From positions 62,001-126,000 of the forward strand of contig CAWBAK010000007.1 of the NCBI GenBank assembly GCA_963786805.1: a DNA stretch of 64,000 nucleotides, read 5' to 3'. Shown here one piece after another: positions 25,002-33,201 of this stretch; position 1 is the first letter of the stretch; each line of letters opens with the position of its first letter. The notes below the pieces were generated by a model, which searched no databases, was not told the origin of the DNA, and saw only the letters and a list, made by a program, of their open reading frames with translations. Both the position numbers and the translations under genes were made by a program. This stretch comes from CALGFI01 sp963786805 (GTDB lineage: Bacteria > Actinomycetota > UBA4738 > HRBIN12).

Positions 25002-26327
25002 TCAGGCGACCGCGACGTTCGTTGTGGGGCAGCCGAAGCCCCAGATCTCACTCGGCGCGTACGTGGCGGTGGTCCCGCCGAGCCACACATCGGGGATCGG
25101 CGCCGTCACGACCGGCATGTCGGTCGGGTCGGCCTTGCGATCGATGCGGAGGACGTCGACCCCGAGGTACGCGTCGGCCGTGTAGACGATCGTGCCCGTC
25201 GGGTCGGTCGGCGACCAGTAGGCGGCCCACGTCGAGCCGTTCGCCGGCAGGTAATAGCCGACCTGTCGGATGTCCGCCGGCTTGTGCGTGTCGAGGAACC
25301 GCACTCCCTGCTCGTACCACCCGACGGCGGCGATGCCCTTGCGCTCGTCGAACCAGTGGGACGAGCAGTTCACGCTCGCGACGGCCTTGGAGTCCGAACC
25401 GTTGAGCTCGGTCATCCACGTGTCGAGCGGGGTCACGCCGCCGACACTCATCCCGATCTTCCACGTCTCGAACTTGCCCTGTCCACGGCATCCACCGGGC
25501 GGTGTCTCGTCCGTGTCGACGTAGTCCTCCTCCGTCACCAGCAGCGTGCTGCCGCGACGCTGCGAGTTGTGGAGGATGAAGTCGTTGTAGGGCGAGGGAT
25601 TGATCGCCGCGGTACCCGTCGACGCGACGAGCTGCGGCGAGAGCGGATCTGCGGTCAGCCGGTATCCGGCGGCCCCGCCGCCGCCCACGGACCACAGCAT
25701 CCCCTTGTCGTCGAGTTCGGTGTCGTGCGACACGCGGAACGCTGCCGAGTTGGACGCCTCCGACACGAACGTCCCGAGCGAGGTCGGCGCGGCCGGGTTG
25801 GACATGTCGAACACCTCGACGCGGTCGCCGCCGTCCACCCACGCCTGCGAGCAGTCCGTCTTCACGAAGTTCGCGATGTGTCCGGCCCCTCGGCCGTTGA
25901 ACGTCAGGCCGATCGGTGTCGTCGCGACCAGCAGAGGGAGCGCCGGGTTCGACACGTCGAAGACGTACATCACCGCACCGACGTCGCGGGCCGCGCGGTC
26001 GTTCACGATCACGAGCGTGTTGCCGCACAGATCCACGTCCTCGTTCTCGAAGTGAGGGAGCGGGTGGACCGCCACGACCGCCGGCGAGGCCGGCACGGCG
26101 ATATCGAGGACCGTGAGACCGGCCGGTCCGGTGACGAAGGCCCAGTGGTCCTTGAAGTCCATCCCCAGCGCGGGGCCCGTCGGCACGTTCCCGATGAGGT
26201 GGACGTTCGAGGACGTCGCGAGGGGTGGCAGGCCGGGCAGCGCGTTCGCCCGAGGTCCGACGAAGAGCACCGCGGAGGCCAGGAACACGAACGCCACGGG
26301 AACGGCGAACGCGCGTGACCTGCTCAT
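25002..26327 (-). CDS. Secreted LVIVD-repeat beta-propeller protein
   Basis: A 441-residue exported protein. The signal peptide (RAFAVPVAFVFLASAVLFVG, cleavage near ANA) is followed by LVIVD-type blades: GLTVLDIAVPASPAVV, VMYVFDVSNPALPLLV, RVEVFDMSNPAAPTSLG and GVRFLDTHKPADIRQVGYYL. LVIVD propellers are surface or secreted proteins of mostly unknown function. Cysteines in CGNTLV, TDCSQ, GCRG and NCSSHW may form disulfides. No enzymatic motif is visible. Confidence 0.82.
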   Translation of the reverse strand: MSRSRAFAVPVAFVFLASAVLFVGPRANALPGLPPLATSSNVHLIGNVPTGPALGMDFKDHWAFVTGPAGLTVLDIAVPASPAVVAVHPLPHFENEDVDLCGNTLVIVNDRAARDVGAVMYVFDVSNPALPLLVATTPIGLTFNGRGAGHIANFVKTDCSQAWVDGGDRVEVFDMSNPAAPTSLGTFVSEASNSAAFRVSHDTELDDKGMLWSVGGGGAAGYRLTADPLSPQLVASTGTAAINPSPYNDFILHNSQRRGSTLLVTEEDYVDTDETPPGGCRGQGKFETWKIGMSVGGVTPLDTWMTELNGSDSKAVASVNCSSHWFDERKGIAAVGWYEQGVRFLDTHKPADIRQVGYYLPANGSTWAAYWSPTDPTGTIVYTADAYLGVDVLRIDRKADPTDMPVVTAPIPDVWLGGTTATYAPSEIWGFGCPTTNVAVA

Positions 26328-26430
26328 GCCACCGCCAGCGGTACCCGGCGTTGACGCCTCGAAACCGCTCGGCGGCGATCATGAGGGTTTCCTCACGAAG
26401 CCGAGAACCCCGAGGGAACTCGGCTCCTGA

Positions 26431-26982
26431 TCAGTCGTCCGGGCGATCCTCGCGCCGGAGCTCGTACCGCACGCCGTACCAGACCTCGTCGTCGTAGCGG
26501 TGCTCGAGCCGTTCGACGAGCCGCATCCCGACCTTCTCGGCCACACGGATCGAGGGTTCGTTCTCTTCGCTGGCGTACGCGCGCACGATCTCGGCACCGA
26601 GCGCGTCGAACGCGTAGTCGACGAGCGCGCGCACGGCCTCGGTGGCGTATCCGCGGCCCTGAACGTCGGGCGAGATGGTGTACCCCACCTTGATCACGCC
26701 GGACTCACCCTCGGCCGGACTGAGTCCGACGTCGCCGACGAGCAGCCCGCTCTCGCGTTCCTCGACGGAGAACTGCACCCAGCCGCCGGGCTCCCCCGGA
26801 GCCCGCTTGGCCATCTCCTCGATCTGCTCGCGAACCCCCCGTGGATCCGTCCGCTCCCAGCCCTGGTATCGCCGGACCTCGGGGATGCTTCGGTAGGCCG
26901 AGATCGTCTCGGCGTCCTCGGGCTTCGACCGCCGGAGCCGAAGACGTTCCGTCTCCAGAGGCGGGAAGTCGGCGACCGGCAT
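26431..26982 (-). CDS. GNAT-family N-acetyltransferase (RimJ/RimL-like)
   Basis: A 183-residue acetyltransferase. TERLRLRRSKPEDAETISAY is the typical RimJ-like start, VGYTISPDVQGRGYATEAVR contains the acetyl-CoA pyrophosphate-binding Q/R-x-x-G-x-G/A motif, and ASEENEPSIRVAEKVGMRLV the C-terminal signature. The substrate (ribosomal protein, antibiotic or metabolite) is not predictable. The start is 6 bases after TACGCT, so the mRNA is probably leaderless. The gene diverges from 27048. Confidence 0.88.
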   Translation of the reverse strand: MPVADFPPLETERLRLRRSKPEDAETISAYRSIPEVRRYQGWERTDPRGVREQIEEMAKRAPGEPGGWVQFSVEERESGLLVGDVGLSPAEGESGVIKVGYTISPDVQGRGYATEAVRALVDYAFDALGAEIVRAYASEENEPSIRVAEKVGMRLVERLEHRYDDEVWYGVRYELRREDRPDD

Positions 26983-26988
26983 CCGCGC

Positions 26989-26994
26989 AGCGTA
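26989..26994 (-). promoter_or_regulatory. Candidate -10 element (TACGCT), leaderless
   Basis: TACGCT ends 6 bases before the GNAT start codon at 26982 and no ribosome site is present. Confidence 0.47.
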
Positions 26995-27032
26995 GCCGTC
27001 CCCCGTCTCGCTCGATGGGTCGGACGCGTCGC

Positions 27033-27038
27033 TACCCT
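27033..27038 (+). promoter_or_regulatory. Candidate -10 element (TACCCT), leaderless
   Basis: TACCCT ends 9 bases before the ATG at 27048. It is one half of a divergent promoter region shared with the GNAT gene. Confidence 0.45.
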
Positions 27039-27047
27039 CTCGTCGCG

Positions 27048-27767
27048 ATGGGCCGGCGATGGGTGACGTCCGCGGGCACGATCGCGGCGATCGCCGCCGA
27101 AGACCCGCGCGTCGCCGATCGCGTGTTCGGCTCCGCCGACGCGGTGGCGCTCGGCGGCTGGCCGGGCGCGACGACGGGACGGTCGTGGGCGAGCGCCGAG
27201 CGCTTCGCGGATGACGTCGCCGCCGGCGCGATCGCCGACGACGTCACGATCGTCATGTACGACCCGGAGGGCTGGGATGCGACACCGCTGCCGGAGAAGC
27301 TCGACCCGGTTACCCACATCGCGGCGTTCGGCGAGCTCGCGCGCTCGATGGGCTACTCCGTGATGGTGACGCCGCACCCGAACCTCGTCTCGGTCCCGGG
27401 AAGCGTTCACGCGCCGCGTACCGGCGAAACGCGAGAGGCGGCCTATCTCCGCTCGGGGATCGTCGAGGCCTCGGCCGCGATCGCCGACGTCTACGAGACG
27501 CAGTCGCAGAACCTTCAACGGGATCCCGCCACCTACCGCGCCTTCGTGCACGACACCGCACGGCTCGCCAGGCTCGCGAACCCCGACGTGCAGGTGCTGT
27601 CGGGTCTGTCGACGCATCCCGGATACCCCGCGACGGCTGAGATGCTGCGCGACGCATGGGAGTGCGTTCGCGACGTGGTCGACGGGCATTACCTCTCACT
27701 CGCCCGCGGGCGCCTGCCGTCGGTGGCCGCGCGCTTCCTCTCGATGACCGTCGACGGCGCTCGATAG
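27048..27767 (+). CDS. Conserved-looking protein of unknown function, possible TIM barrel
   Basis: A 239-residue protein without signal or membrane segments. Alternating strand and helix segments such as VTIVMYDPEGWDATP, GYSVMVTPHPNLVSVPG, IADVYETQSQNLQ and VQVLSGLSTHPGYPATAEML suggest an alpha/beta barrel, but I do not recognise a family. ATG at 27048 is chosen from the leaderless promoter at 27033-27038; an earlier in-frame ATG at 27015 lies upstream of that element. Its stop is followed closely by the convergent GH25 gene. Confidence 0.65.
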   Translation: MGRRWVTSAGTIAAIAAEDPRVADRVFGSADAVALGGWPGATTGRSWASAERFADDVAAGAIADDVTIVMYDPEGWDATPLPEKLDPVTHIAAFGELARSMGYSVMVTPHPNLVSVPGSVHAPRTGETREAAYLRSGIVEASAAIADVYETQSQNLQRDPATYRAFVHDTARLARLANPDVQVLSGLSTHPGYPATAEMLRDAWECVRDVVDGHYLSLARGRLPSVAARFLSMTVDGAR

Positions 27768-27800
27768 CCATCTGACGCCGCCGCTCGCGGCCGCGCACGA

Positions 27801-29642
27801 TCAGGCGATGGCGGCGAGACGGTCGATCGTCACGAGGGTCCCGGTCGCCCGCGACCGCGACTCGCCGAGGACGACGACCTCCAGCGTGTGCACGCCCTCG
27901 ATCAGCCCGGTGACCGAGCGGATCACACCGAACAGCGGTTCGGTCGCGAAGTTGTCGACCTCCCGCACGAGCAGCCCATCGACGTAGATCGCGGCACGAC
28001 CCTGTTCGCGGTTGCGCAGGGTCGTCCACTCCACCCCGGTCCCGCGGAAGGTGAAGCGGAGGCGCGCGCCCGCGAGCTCGCTCGCCACCACGTCGCCGGC
28101 CGATGCTCGCGGAACGGGCGCGGTCGCCCACGACGCCGCGCCCGAGTTCTCCTGCACGATCGCCCCGCCGGCTTCGAAGCCGTCGACGACGACCCGGGTG
28201 TCCTTCGCGCTCGTCGAAGCCCGGCCGAGGACGCGGATCAAGATCCGGTGCGGTCCCTCACCCAGACCGGTGAACGCTCGGAGCACTCCGAACTCGGCGC
28301 GCCGGCTGAACTGGTCGAAGGTTCCGACGCGATGACCGTCGATCGAGACGGCGGCCACACCCTGAGCCGGTCCGGTCGCCGTGATCCAGGAGACCGCATC
28401 GCCTTCGAACTCGAACGACATCGAGGCGCCGGCCCGCCGCTCGACCGAGTACGTGCCGCCCGACGCCCCGGCGTTCGTCACGGTCCGCCATCCGTAGGTC
28501 GCCGAGGGGTCGCCCTGCTCCACCACGGTGGGCGGCGCGAATGCGCTCGACGTGGTCGGCGCCGGGTTGCCGGCTCGATCCACGACGGCGAGCGGCACGA
28601 CGGCCGGGTTGACGACGGCCTCGTAGCTCTCGCCGGGGATCAGGGGGTCGATCGGGTCGATCCACACGGTGCGGACGTTGCCCGTCACGCAGTCCACCTG
28701 CGTCGCCCTGCGCGACAGACAGGTCAGTTCGACGGCGGGATAGGTACCGCTCCTCGGCGTCCACACGAACGTGTTCTCGGCCGTCACCTGATGGACGGCC
28801 TCGTCGAACGAGGCCACGACCGGGTCAACTCCGCCAGGCGGAACGGCGATCGCGACCGTCGGCGGCTCGCCGTCGGGGCTCGGGATCTGGACGGGCTCGA
28901 ACGAGGTCCCGTCGTACCAGTCGACGTCGACGCATCCCGAGATCCCGGCCACCGACCCGCAGCTGTGGTACTGCCAGAAGGTCCATCCGTTGCCGCTCCA
29001 GTCGTTGGCCGGCAAGCGGGGCTGCGCGACCCCCCAGTGGGCGACCCACAGGACCGTGTAGCCGGAGTCCGCGACGGCCGTCGTGTCGCCCGTTCGGTTC
29101 TCCCATCCGCTCGGGCTCGTGTACACCATCGGACGGACCCCGAGACGTTCGGTGACGCGACCGAGCCACGTCAGGATCCACGTGGTGACCTCCGCCTGCG
29201 TGAGGCCACCGGTGCGTTCGATATCGAGCACCGGGATCAGGTTGCCCGGCCCGAGCTGCGCGACGTCGACGAAATGGTCGGCCTCGATGATCGCGTCATC
29301 CGTTCCGTCGTCGGGCCGCGCGAAGTGGTACGCGCCGAACGCGATCCCGTTCGCCGCGGCACCGACCTTGTTCGTCGCGTAGTTCGGGTCGACGAAGGTC
29401 CGGCCCTCCGTGGCCTTGGCGAACGCGAACCGCTGTCCGGATGCCGCGACCTGCACCCAGTCGATCGTGCCCTGGTGGTGGGAGACGTCGATCCCCGGAA
29501 GCGAGTTCGCCGGTTGCGCGATCACCGGCGCGACGCCCGTGGGACCAGTCGAGCCCGTCGCGCCGGTCGAGCCCCTCGCGCCGTCCTCGGCAGCAGCCGG
29601 AGCGGACGACAGCAACGCCGGCAGAAGCAGGAACATGACCAA
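27801..29642 (-). CDS. Secreted GH25 (lysozyme-type) muramidase with C-terminal beta-sandwich repeats
   Basis: About 613 residues. A hydrophobic secretion segment and a collagen-like GSTGATGSTGPTG stretch precede a GH25 domain (about 48-235). Its catalytic and pocket residues are visible in GIDVSHHQGTIDW, FAKATEG, VLDIERTGG and WQYHSCGS to VDVDWYDG. An Ig-like domain follows, then two related modules (about 375-490 and 495-610) sharing SFEFEGDAVSWIT / RFTFRGTGVEWTT and VSIDGHRVGTFD / IYVDGLLVREVD, likely glycan-binding. It should cleave peptidoglycan outside the cell. Start is uncertain: TTG at 29642 or ATG at 29636, both giving a short signal lacking a basic n-region; upstream codons RTRLLTS would supply one but no usual start codon exists. 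Confidence 0.85.
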   Translation of the reverse strand: MVMFLLLPALLSSAPAAAEDGARGSTGATGSTGPTGVAPVIAQPANSLPGIDVSHHQGTIDWVQVAASGQRFAFAKATEGRTFVDPNYATNKVGAAANGIAFGAYHFARPDDGTDDAIIEADHFVDVAQLGPGNLIPVLDIERTGGLTQAEVTTWILTWLGRVTERLGVRPMVYTSPSGWENRTGDTTAVADSGYTVLWVAHWGVAQPRLPANDWSGNGWTFWQYHSCGSVAGISGCVDVDWYDGTSFEPVQIPSPDGEPPTVAIAVPPGGVDPVVASFDEAVHQVTAENTFVWTPRSGTYPAVELTCLSRRATQVDCVTGNVRTVWIDPIDPLIPGESYEAVVNPAVVPLAVVDRAGNPAPTTSSAFAPPTVVEQGDPSATYGWRTVTNAGASGGTYSVERRAGASMSFEFEGDAVSWITATGPAQGVAAVSIDGHRVGTFDQFSRRAEFGVLRAFTGLGEGPHRILIRVLGRASTSAKDTRVVVDGFEAGGAIVQENSGAASWATAPVPRASAGDVVASELAGARLRFTFRGTGVEWTTLRNREQGRAAIYVDGLLVREVDNFATEPLFGVIRSVTGLIEGVHTLEVVVLGESRSRATGTLVTIDRLAAIA

Positions 29643-29779
29643 GGAGGTCAGCAGGCGAGTTCGAGTTATGGGCTTGATGCCGGCCGCCTCGATGGAAAGT
29701 CGCTACGGGAAGAAGGACGGCAAAGGCTAGCAGTCCCGCGCAACCCCTTCGGGGTTCGAACCGCCTGCGTGTCCGGCGT

Positions 29780-30460
29780 TTAGCCGGCGTTCTTCGCGAT
29801 CGGCATCAAGATCGCGGCGACGGCTTTCTCGACGGCGCCGGAGGTCATGGTCTCCTCGCGGTCGCGGACGAACGCCGGAAGGTGGTCGGCCTCGACGGCG
29901 GACACGTGACCTAGGTTGAGCGGGCTGCCGGAGACCGTCGCGCGCGTCGAGGCGACCACCGCGCGCACCCAGACATCCATCCCGGCGCTCTCGAGCCGGC
30001 TCCGGACCGCGAGCGCCGCGACCGTCACTTGGCCGACGACGTCGTCGGCGGCGCGCTGGTTGAACATCAGCCGCCCGCGCCGGCGGTAGAAGCGGCCGCC
30101 CCAGTCCTTCGTCTCGATGACGAACACACCGGTCGGCCCGACCAGGACATGGTCGGCGTTCCCCCGGCCGATCTCCAGGTCGTGGATGACTCTGAACCCC
30201 TCGGGTTGCAGGCCGTCGAGGAGGCTCGCCACGCGCTCCTCTCCTACGATGCCCCGCTGCAGCCGCACGGAGTCCAGGCGCCCGCCCACGCTCGCCGCCC
30301 TGCCCAGCACGAACAGCGGGACGAACGCGGCGACCGCTGCCGGCCACCACCAGAACCCGGCCACGGCGAGCAGGGCGGCCTCGGCGACCAGCAGGACGAC
30401 CGAAACCGACATCTCCCGCACGCGCTGGTGCAGGAACTGGGCCGGCGATCTGACTTCCAT
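29780..30460 (-). CDS. NERD (nuclease-related domain) membrane protein
   Basis: A 226-residue protein; the ATG at 30460 avoids an unlikely Arg-rich extension. Two adjoining membrane segments (about 22-50) are followed by the NERD domain: GIVGEERVASLLDGL, VIHDLEIGRGNADHVLVGPT and GVFVIETKDWGGRF. The DHVL and E-T-K residues form the restriction-endonuclease-like metal site. Such proteins are common and poorly understood; DNA-related or stress functions have been proposed. It lies 91 bases from the divergent peroxiredoxin gene. Confidence 0.84.
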   Translation of the reverse strand: MEVRSPAQFLHQRVREMSVSVVLLVAEAALLAVAGFWWWPAAVAAFVPLFVLGRAASVGGRLDSVRLQRGIVGEERVASLLDGLQPEGFRVIHDLEIGRGNADHVLVGPTGVFVIETKDWGGRFYRRRGRLMFNQRAADDVVGQVTVAALAVRSRLESAGMDVWVRAVVASTRATVSGSPLNLGHVSAVEADHLPAFVRDREETMTSGAVEKAVAAILMPIAKNAG

Positions 30461-30535
30461 TGGGTTCTCATCGGCCCGGGCTCGACCCCCCCTGAGCCCG
30501 AGGCGCCATCCGGGCCGGAACAGGCGGGAAAACTC

Positions 30536-30541
30536 TAGGGT
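30536..30541 (+). promoter_or_regulatory. Candidate -10 element (TAGGGT), leaderless
   Basis: TAGGGT ends 10 bases before the peroxiredoxin ATG at 30552, with no ribosome site between. Confidence 0.45.
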
Positions 30542-30551
30542 TGAAACGGCC

Positions 30552-31016
30552 ATGGCCACGCTCGAGCCGGGAGATCCCGGTCCCCCGTTCGCCCTGCCTG
30601 ACCAGCAGGGCAACACCGTCCGCCTGGAGGACCTTCGAGGGCGCAAGGTCCTCGTCTACTTCTACCCGGAGGCGGACACCCCCGGGTGCACGACCCAATC
30701 GTGCGACCTGCGGGATCACCGCCAGGACCTGGCCGGGATCGGTGCCGAGGTCGTGGGGATCTCCCCCGACCAGCCCGAGGACCAACTCGCCTTCGATCGC
30801 AAGTACCGCCTCGGCTTCCCGTTGCTCTCGGACCCCGATCACTCGGTCGCCGAGGCCTGGGGTGCCTGGGGCGAGAAGACACGGAACGAGAAGACCTACG
30901 AGGGGATCATCCGGTCCTCGTTCCTGGTCGACGAGGACGGCCGGATCGAGCGTGCGTGGTACGGCGTGAAGCCCGAGGACACGGTGCCGAACGCCCTGGC
31001 CGAGCTCGGCGCCTGA
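30552..31016 (+). CDS. bcp: Thioredoxin-dependent thiol peroxidase (Bcp/PrxQ)
   Basis: A 154-residue atypical 2-Cys peroxiredoxin. ADTPGCTTQSCDLRD contains the peroxidatic Cys (C46) and resolving Cys five residues later (C51), as in Bcp/PrxQ. VYFYPE, VVGISPD, and RSSFLVDEDG complete the thioredoxin fold. It reduces hydroperoxides in the cytoplasm with thioredoxin. The gene is monocistronic by position. Confidence 0.93.
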   Translation: MATLEPGDPGPPFALPDQQGNTVRLEDLRGRKVLVYFYPEADTPGCTTQSCDLRDHRQDLAGIGAEVVGISPDQPEDQLAFDRKYRLGFPLLSDPDHSVAEAWGAWGEKTRNEKTYEGIIRSSFLVDEDGRIERAWYGVKPEDTVPNALAELGA

Positions 31017-31051
31017 ACGTGTCCTTCGCCGGCGGACAGCCAGGACCTGGG

Positions 31052-31081
31052 TTGCGCGCTCTTGGCCTGCGGGTCTAGGCT
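31052..31081 (+). promoter_or_regulatory. Candidate promoter of the xylose operon
   Basis: TTGCGC (31052-31057) and TAGGCT (31076-31081) are 18 bases apart. The predicted leader holds an inverted repeat, TGCGACCGA (31089-31097) and TCGGTCGCA (31126-31134), then a strong GGAGGGGGAGG ribosome site. The repeat could be an operator or a leader hairpin. No XylR/ROK gene lies in the window. Confidence 0.5.
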
Positions 31082-31155
31082 CGGACGTTGCGACCGACGA
31101 ATCGCGAGGGTGGTGCACGCTCCGGTCGGTCGCACAACCGGAGGGGGAGGTCTGC

Positions 31156-32328
31156 ATGAGGTCACGTGGTTTCCGATCGACGCTGGTTCTGATCGCGGTC
31201 GTAGGGATGATCGCTGCGGCGTGCAGTGACGACGACGGCGACGGCGGCGGTGGTGGCGGGGGCGGCGGAGGCGAGGGCAGCATCTGGGTGCTGCTCCCCG
31301 ACACCGAGTCCTCCACTCGCTGGGAAGAGGACGACCGGCGCTACTTCGGTGAGCAGTTCGAGGCGGCCGGCCTCGCCGACGGCGAGGACTTCACCATCGT
31401 GAACGCGGAGGGCGACGCCGCGACGCAGCAGTCGCAGGCGGAGCAGGCGATCGCCGACGGCGCGAGCGTGATCGTGCTGACGAGCCTGGACACGGGCTCG
31501 GGCGCCGCGATCATCGATCAGGCCGCCGAGGCCGGGGTCGACGTGGTCGAGTACGACCGGTTCAACACCGGTGGCGCCGGCGGCGCGGCGTACGTGAGCT
31601 TCGACAACGTCGCGGTCGGCGCGACGATGGCCGAGGTCCTCGAGCCGGCGATCGACGCCCTCGGGCTCAGCCCGGCTCGGGTCGTCGAGCTGAACGGCGG
31701 CGAGGAGGACAACAACTCGTTCCTGTTCAAGTCGGGCTACGACGCGACGGTTCAGGAGCGCGTAAGCGCGGGCGACTGGGAGCTGGTCGCCGACCAGCAC
31801 GTTCCCGGGTGGGATAACGCGGAAGCCCAGACGATCATGGAGCAGATCCTGGTCGACACGGACAACGGTGTGGACGCGGTCTTCGCCGCCAACGACGGGC
31901 TCGCGGCCTCCGCGATCAACGCCCTCGAGGGGGCCGGGATCGGTCCCGTGCCGGTCAGCGGACAGGACGCCACCGCCGTCGGGATGCAGAACATCCTGCT
32001 CGGCAAGCAGACGATGAGCGTCTACAAGCCGATCGAGGCCGAGGCGGCGGTCGCCGCAGCGGTCGCGCTCGCGCTCCGGGCCGGCGAGGACATCACCGCG
32101 ATCGATCCCGGGTTCGACTTCTCGATCATCGGGATCGAGGCGGCGACGGGCGAGCCGACCGACTCGGCCGAAGGCGAGGGCGTGGTCCCGTACTTCGGCC
32201 TCGTTCCGATCGGGGTCACGGCGGACAACATCGCCGACACGGTGATCGCCGACGGGTTCCGGACCGTCGAGGAGATCTGCGTGGGCGACGTCGCGGAGAC
32301 GGACTTCTGCGTGGAGAACGCCGCCTAG
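31156..32328 (+). CDS. xylF: Xylose-type ABC transporter substrate-binding lipoprotein
   Basis: A 390-residue periplasmic-binding-protein-1-like lipoprotein. The signal (FRSTLVLIAVVGMIAAAC) has lipobox AAAC, followed by an Asp-rich and then Gly-run linker. The mature domain WVLLPDTESSTRWEEDDRRY, DGASVIVLTSLDTGSGAAII, VVEYDRF and GQDATAVGMQNILLGKQTMS follow the XylF pattern. It delivers D-xylose (or a related aldose) to the permease encoded downstream. A stable hairpin follows the gene, which would favour higher expression of the binding protein than of the rest of the operon. Confidence 0.88.
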   Translation: MRSRGFRSTLVLIAVVGMIAAACSDDDGDGGGGGGGGGGEGSIWVLLPDTESSTRWEEDDRRYFGEQFEAAGLADGEDFTIVNAEGDAATQQSQAEQAIADGASVIVLTSLDTGSGAAIIDQAAEAGVDVVEYDRFNTGGAGGAAYVSFDNVAVGATMAEVLEPAIDALGLSPARVVELNGGEEDNNSFLFKSGYDATVQERVSAGDWELVADQHVPGWDNAEAQTIMEQILVDTDNGVDAVFAANDGLAASAINALEGAGIGPVPVSGQDATAVGMQNILLGKQTMSVYKPIEAEAAVAAAVALALRAGEDITAIDPGFDFSIIGIEAATGEPTDSAEGEGVVPYFGLVPIGVTADNIADTVIADGFRTVEEICVGDVAETDFCVENAA

Positions 32329-32348
32329 CGACTTGACGTAAGCGGGTG

Positions 32349-32384
32349 ACGGCCGGGACGTGCGAGGATACGCGTCCCGGCCGT
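32349..32384 (+). terminator. Intercistronic hairpin after the xylose-binding-protein gene
   Basis: Perfect 12-bp stem ACGGCCGGGACG and CGTCCCGGCCGT with a 12-base loop. It sits between xylF and xylG inside the operon, typical of partial termination or 3'-end protection that raises the binding-protein message relative to the transporter genes. Confidence 0.65.
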
Positions 32385-32418
32385 CGCGTTTGCGGGGTCG
32401 AGAAGGGGGCATCCGCTC

Positions 32419-33201
32419 GTGGCCGACACACCCCTGCTGGAGGCCGTAGGGATCTCGAAGGCCTTCGGCCCCGTCCAGGCCCTGTACAAGGTTGACTTCG
32501 AGGTCCAGCCGGGCGAGGTGATGGCCCTCGTCGGCGACAACGGCGCCGGCAAGTCGACCCTGATCAAGGGCATCGCGGGGATCTACCCCTTCGACGAGGG
32601 CGAGGTGCGTTTCGAGGGCAAGCCCGTGCGCATCCACGGACCGCGGGACTCCGCTCGCCTGGGGATCGAGATCGTGTACCAGGACCTCGCGCTCGCGGAC
32701 AACCTCGACGTCGTCGGCAACATGTTCCTCGGCCGGGAACGGGTCCGCTTCGGGCTCACGCTCGACGAGTCGAGCATGGAGGGCTCGACGAGGGAGACGC
32801 TCCGCAGCCTTTCCGTCACCACCCTGCGGTCGGTCCGCCAGCTCGTCGCCGGCCTGTCCGGAGGGCAGCGGCAGGCGGTCGCGGTGGCCAAGGCGGTGAT
32901 GTGGAACTCCAAGCTCGTGATCCTGGACGAGCCGACCGCCGCGCTCGGGGTCGCGCAGACGCGCCAGGTCCTGGACCTCGTCCGCCGGCTGGCCGAGCGG
33001 GACCTGGGCGTGGTGCTGATCTCGCACAACCTGCACGACGTCTTCGAGGCCGCCGACCGGATCACGGTGCTGCGCCTTGGTCAGCGGGTCGCACAGTTCG
33101 TCCGGGCGGACACCGACCAACAGGAGGTCGTGCACGCGATCACGGCCGGGAAACTCGAGCACGTGCCGGGGATGGTGGACGCGAGGGTGATCAAGGCATG
33201 A
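32419..33201 (+). CDS. xylG: Sugar ABC transporter ATPase, single-domain XylG type
   Basis: A 260-residue ATPase starting at GTG. Walker A GDNGAGKST (39-47), signature LSGGQRQAVAVAKA, Walker B LVILDEPTAALG and the switch His in VVLISHN are all intact. The E. coli XylG has two fused ATPase domains (about 510 residues); this one has a single domain and must dimerise. It overlaps the permease gene by four bases (ATGA). Confidence 0.9.
   Translation: MADTPLLEAVGISKAFGPVQALYKVDFEVQPGEVMALVGDNGAGKSTLIKGIAGIYPFDEGEVRFEGKPVRIHGPRDSARLGIEIVYQDLALADNLDVVGNMFLGRERVRFGLTLDESSMEGSTRETLRSLSVTTLRSVRQLVAGLSGGQRQAVAVAKAVMWNSKLVILDEPTAALGVAQTRQVLDLVRRLAERDLGVVLISHNLHDVFEAADRITVLRLGQRVAQFVRADTDQQEVVHAITAGKLEHVPGMVDARVIKA

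Noticed and set aside
29735..29770. GGGGTTCGAACC, resembling a tRNA T-arm
   Set aside because: No matching acceptor, D or anticodon arms can be folded around it on either strand; the stem pairs beyond the TTCGAA core fail.
29643..29779. Possible c-di-AMP (ydaO-type) riboswitch upstream of the GH25 muramidase gene
   Set aside because: Such riboswitches often precede wall hydrolases in actinobacteria, but I could not find the conserved core segments; a covariance-model search would settle it.
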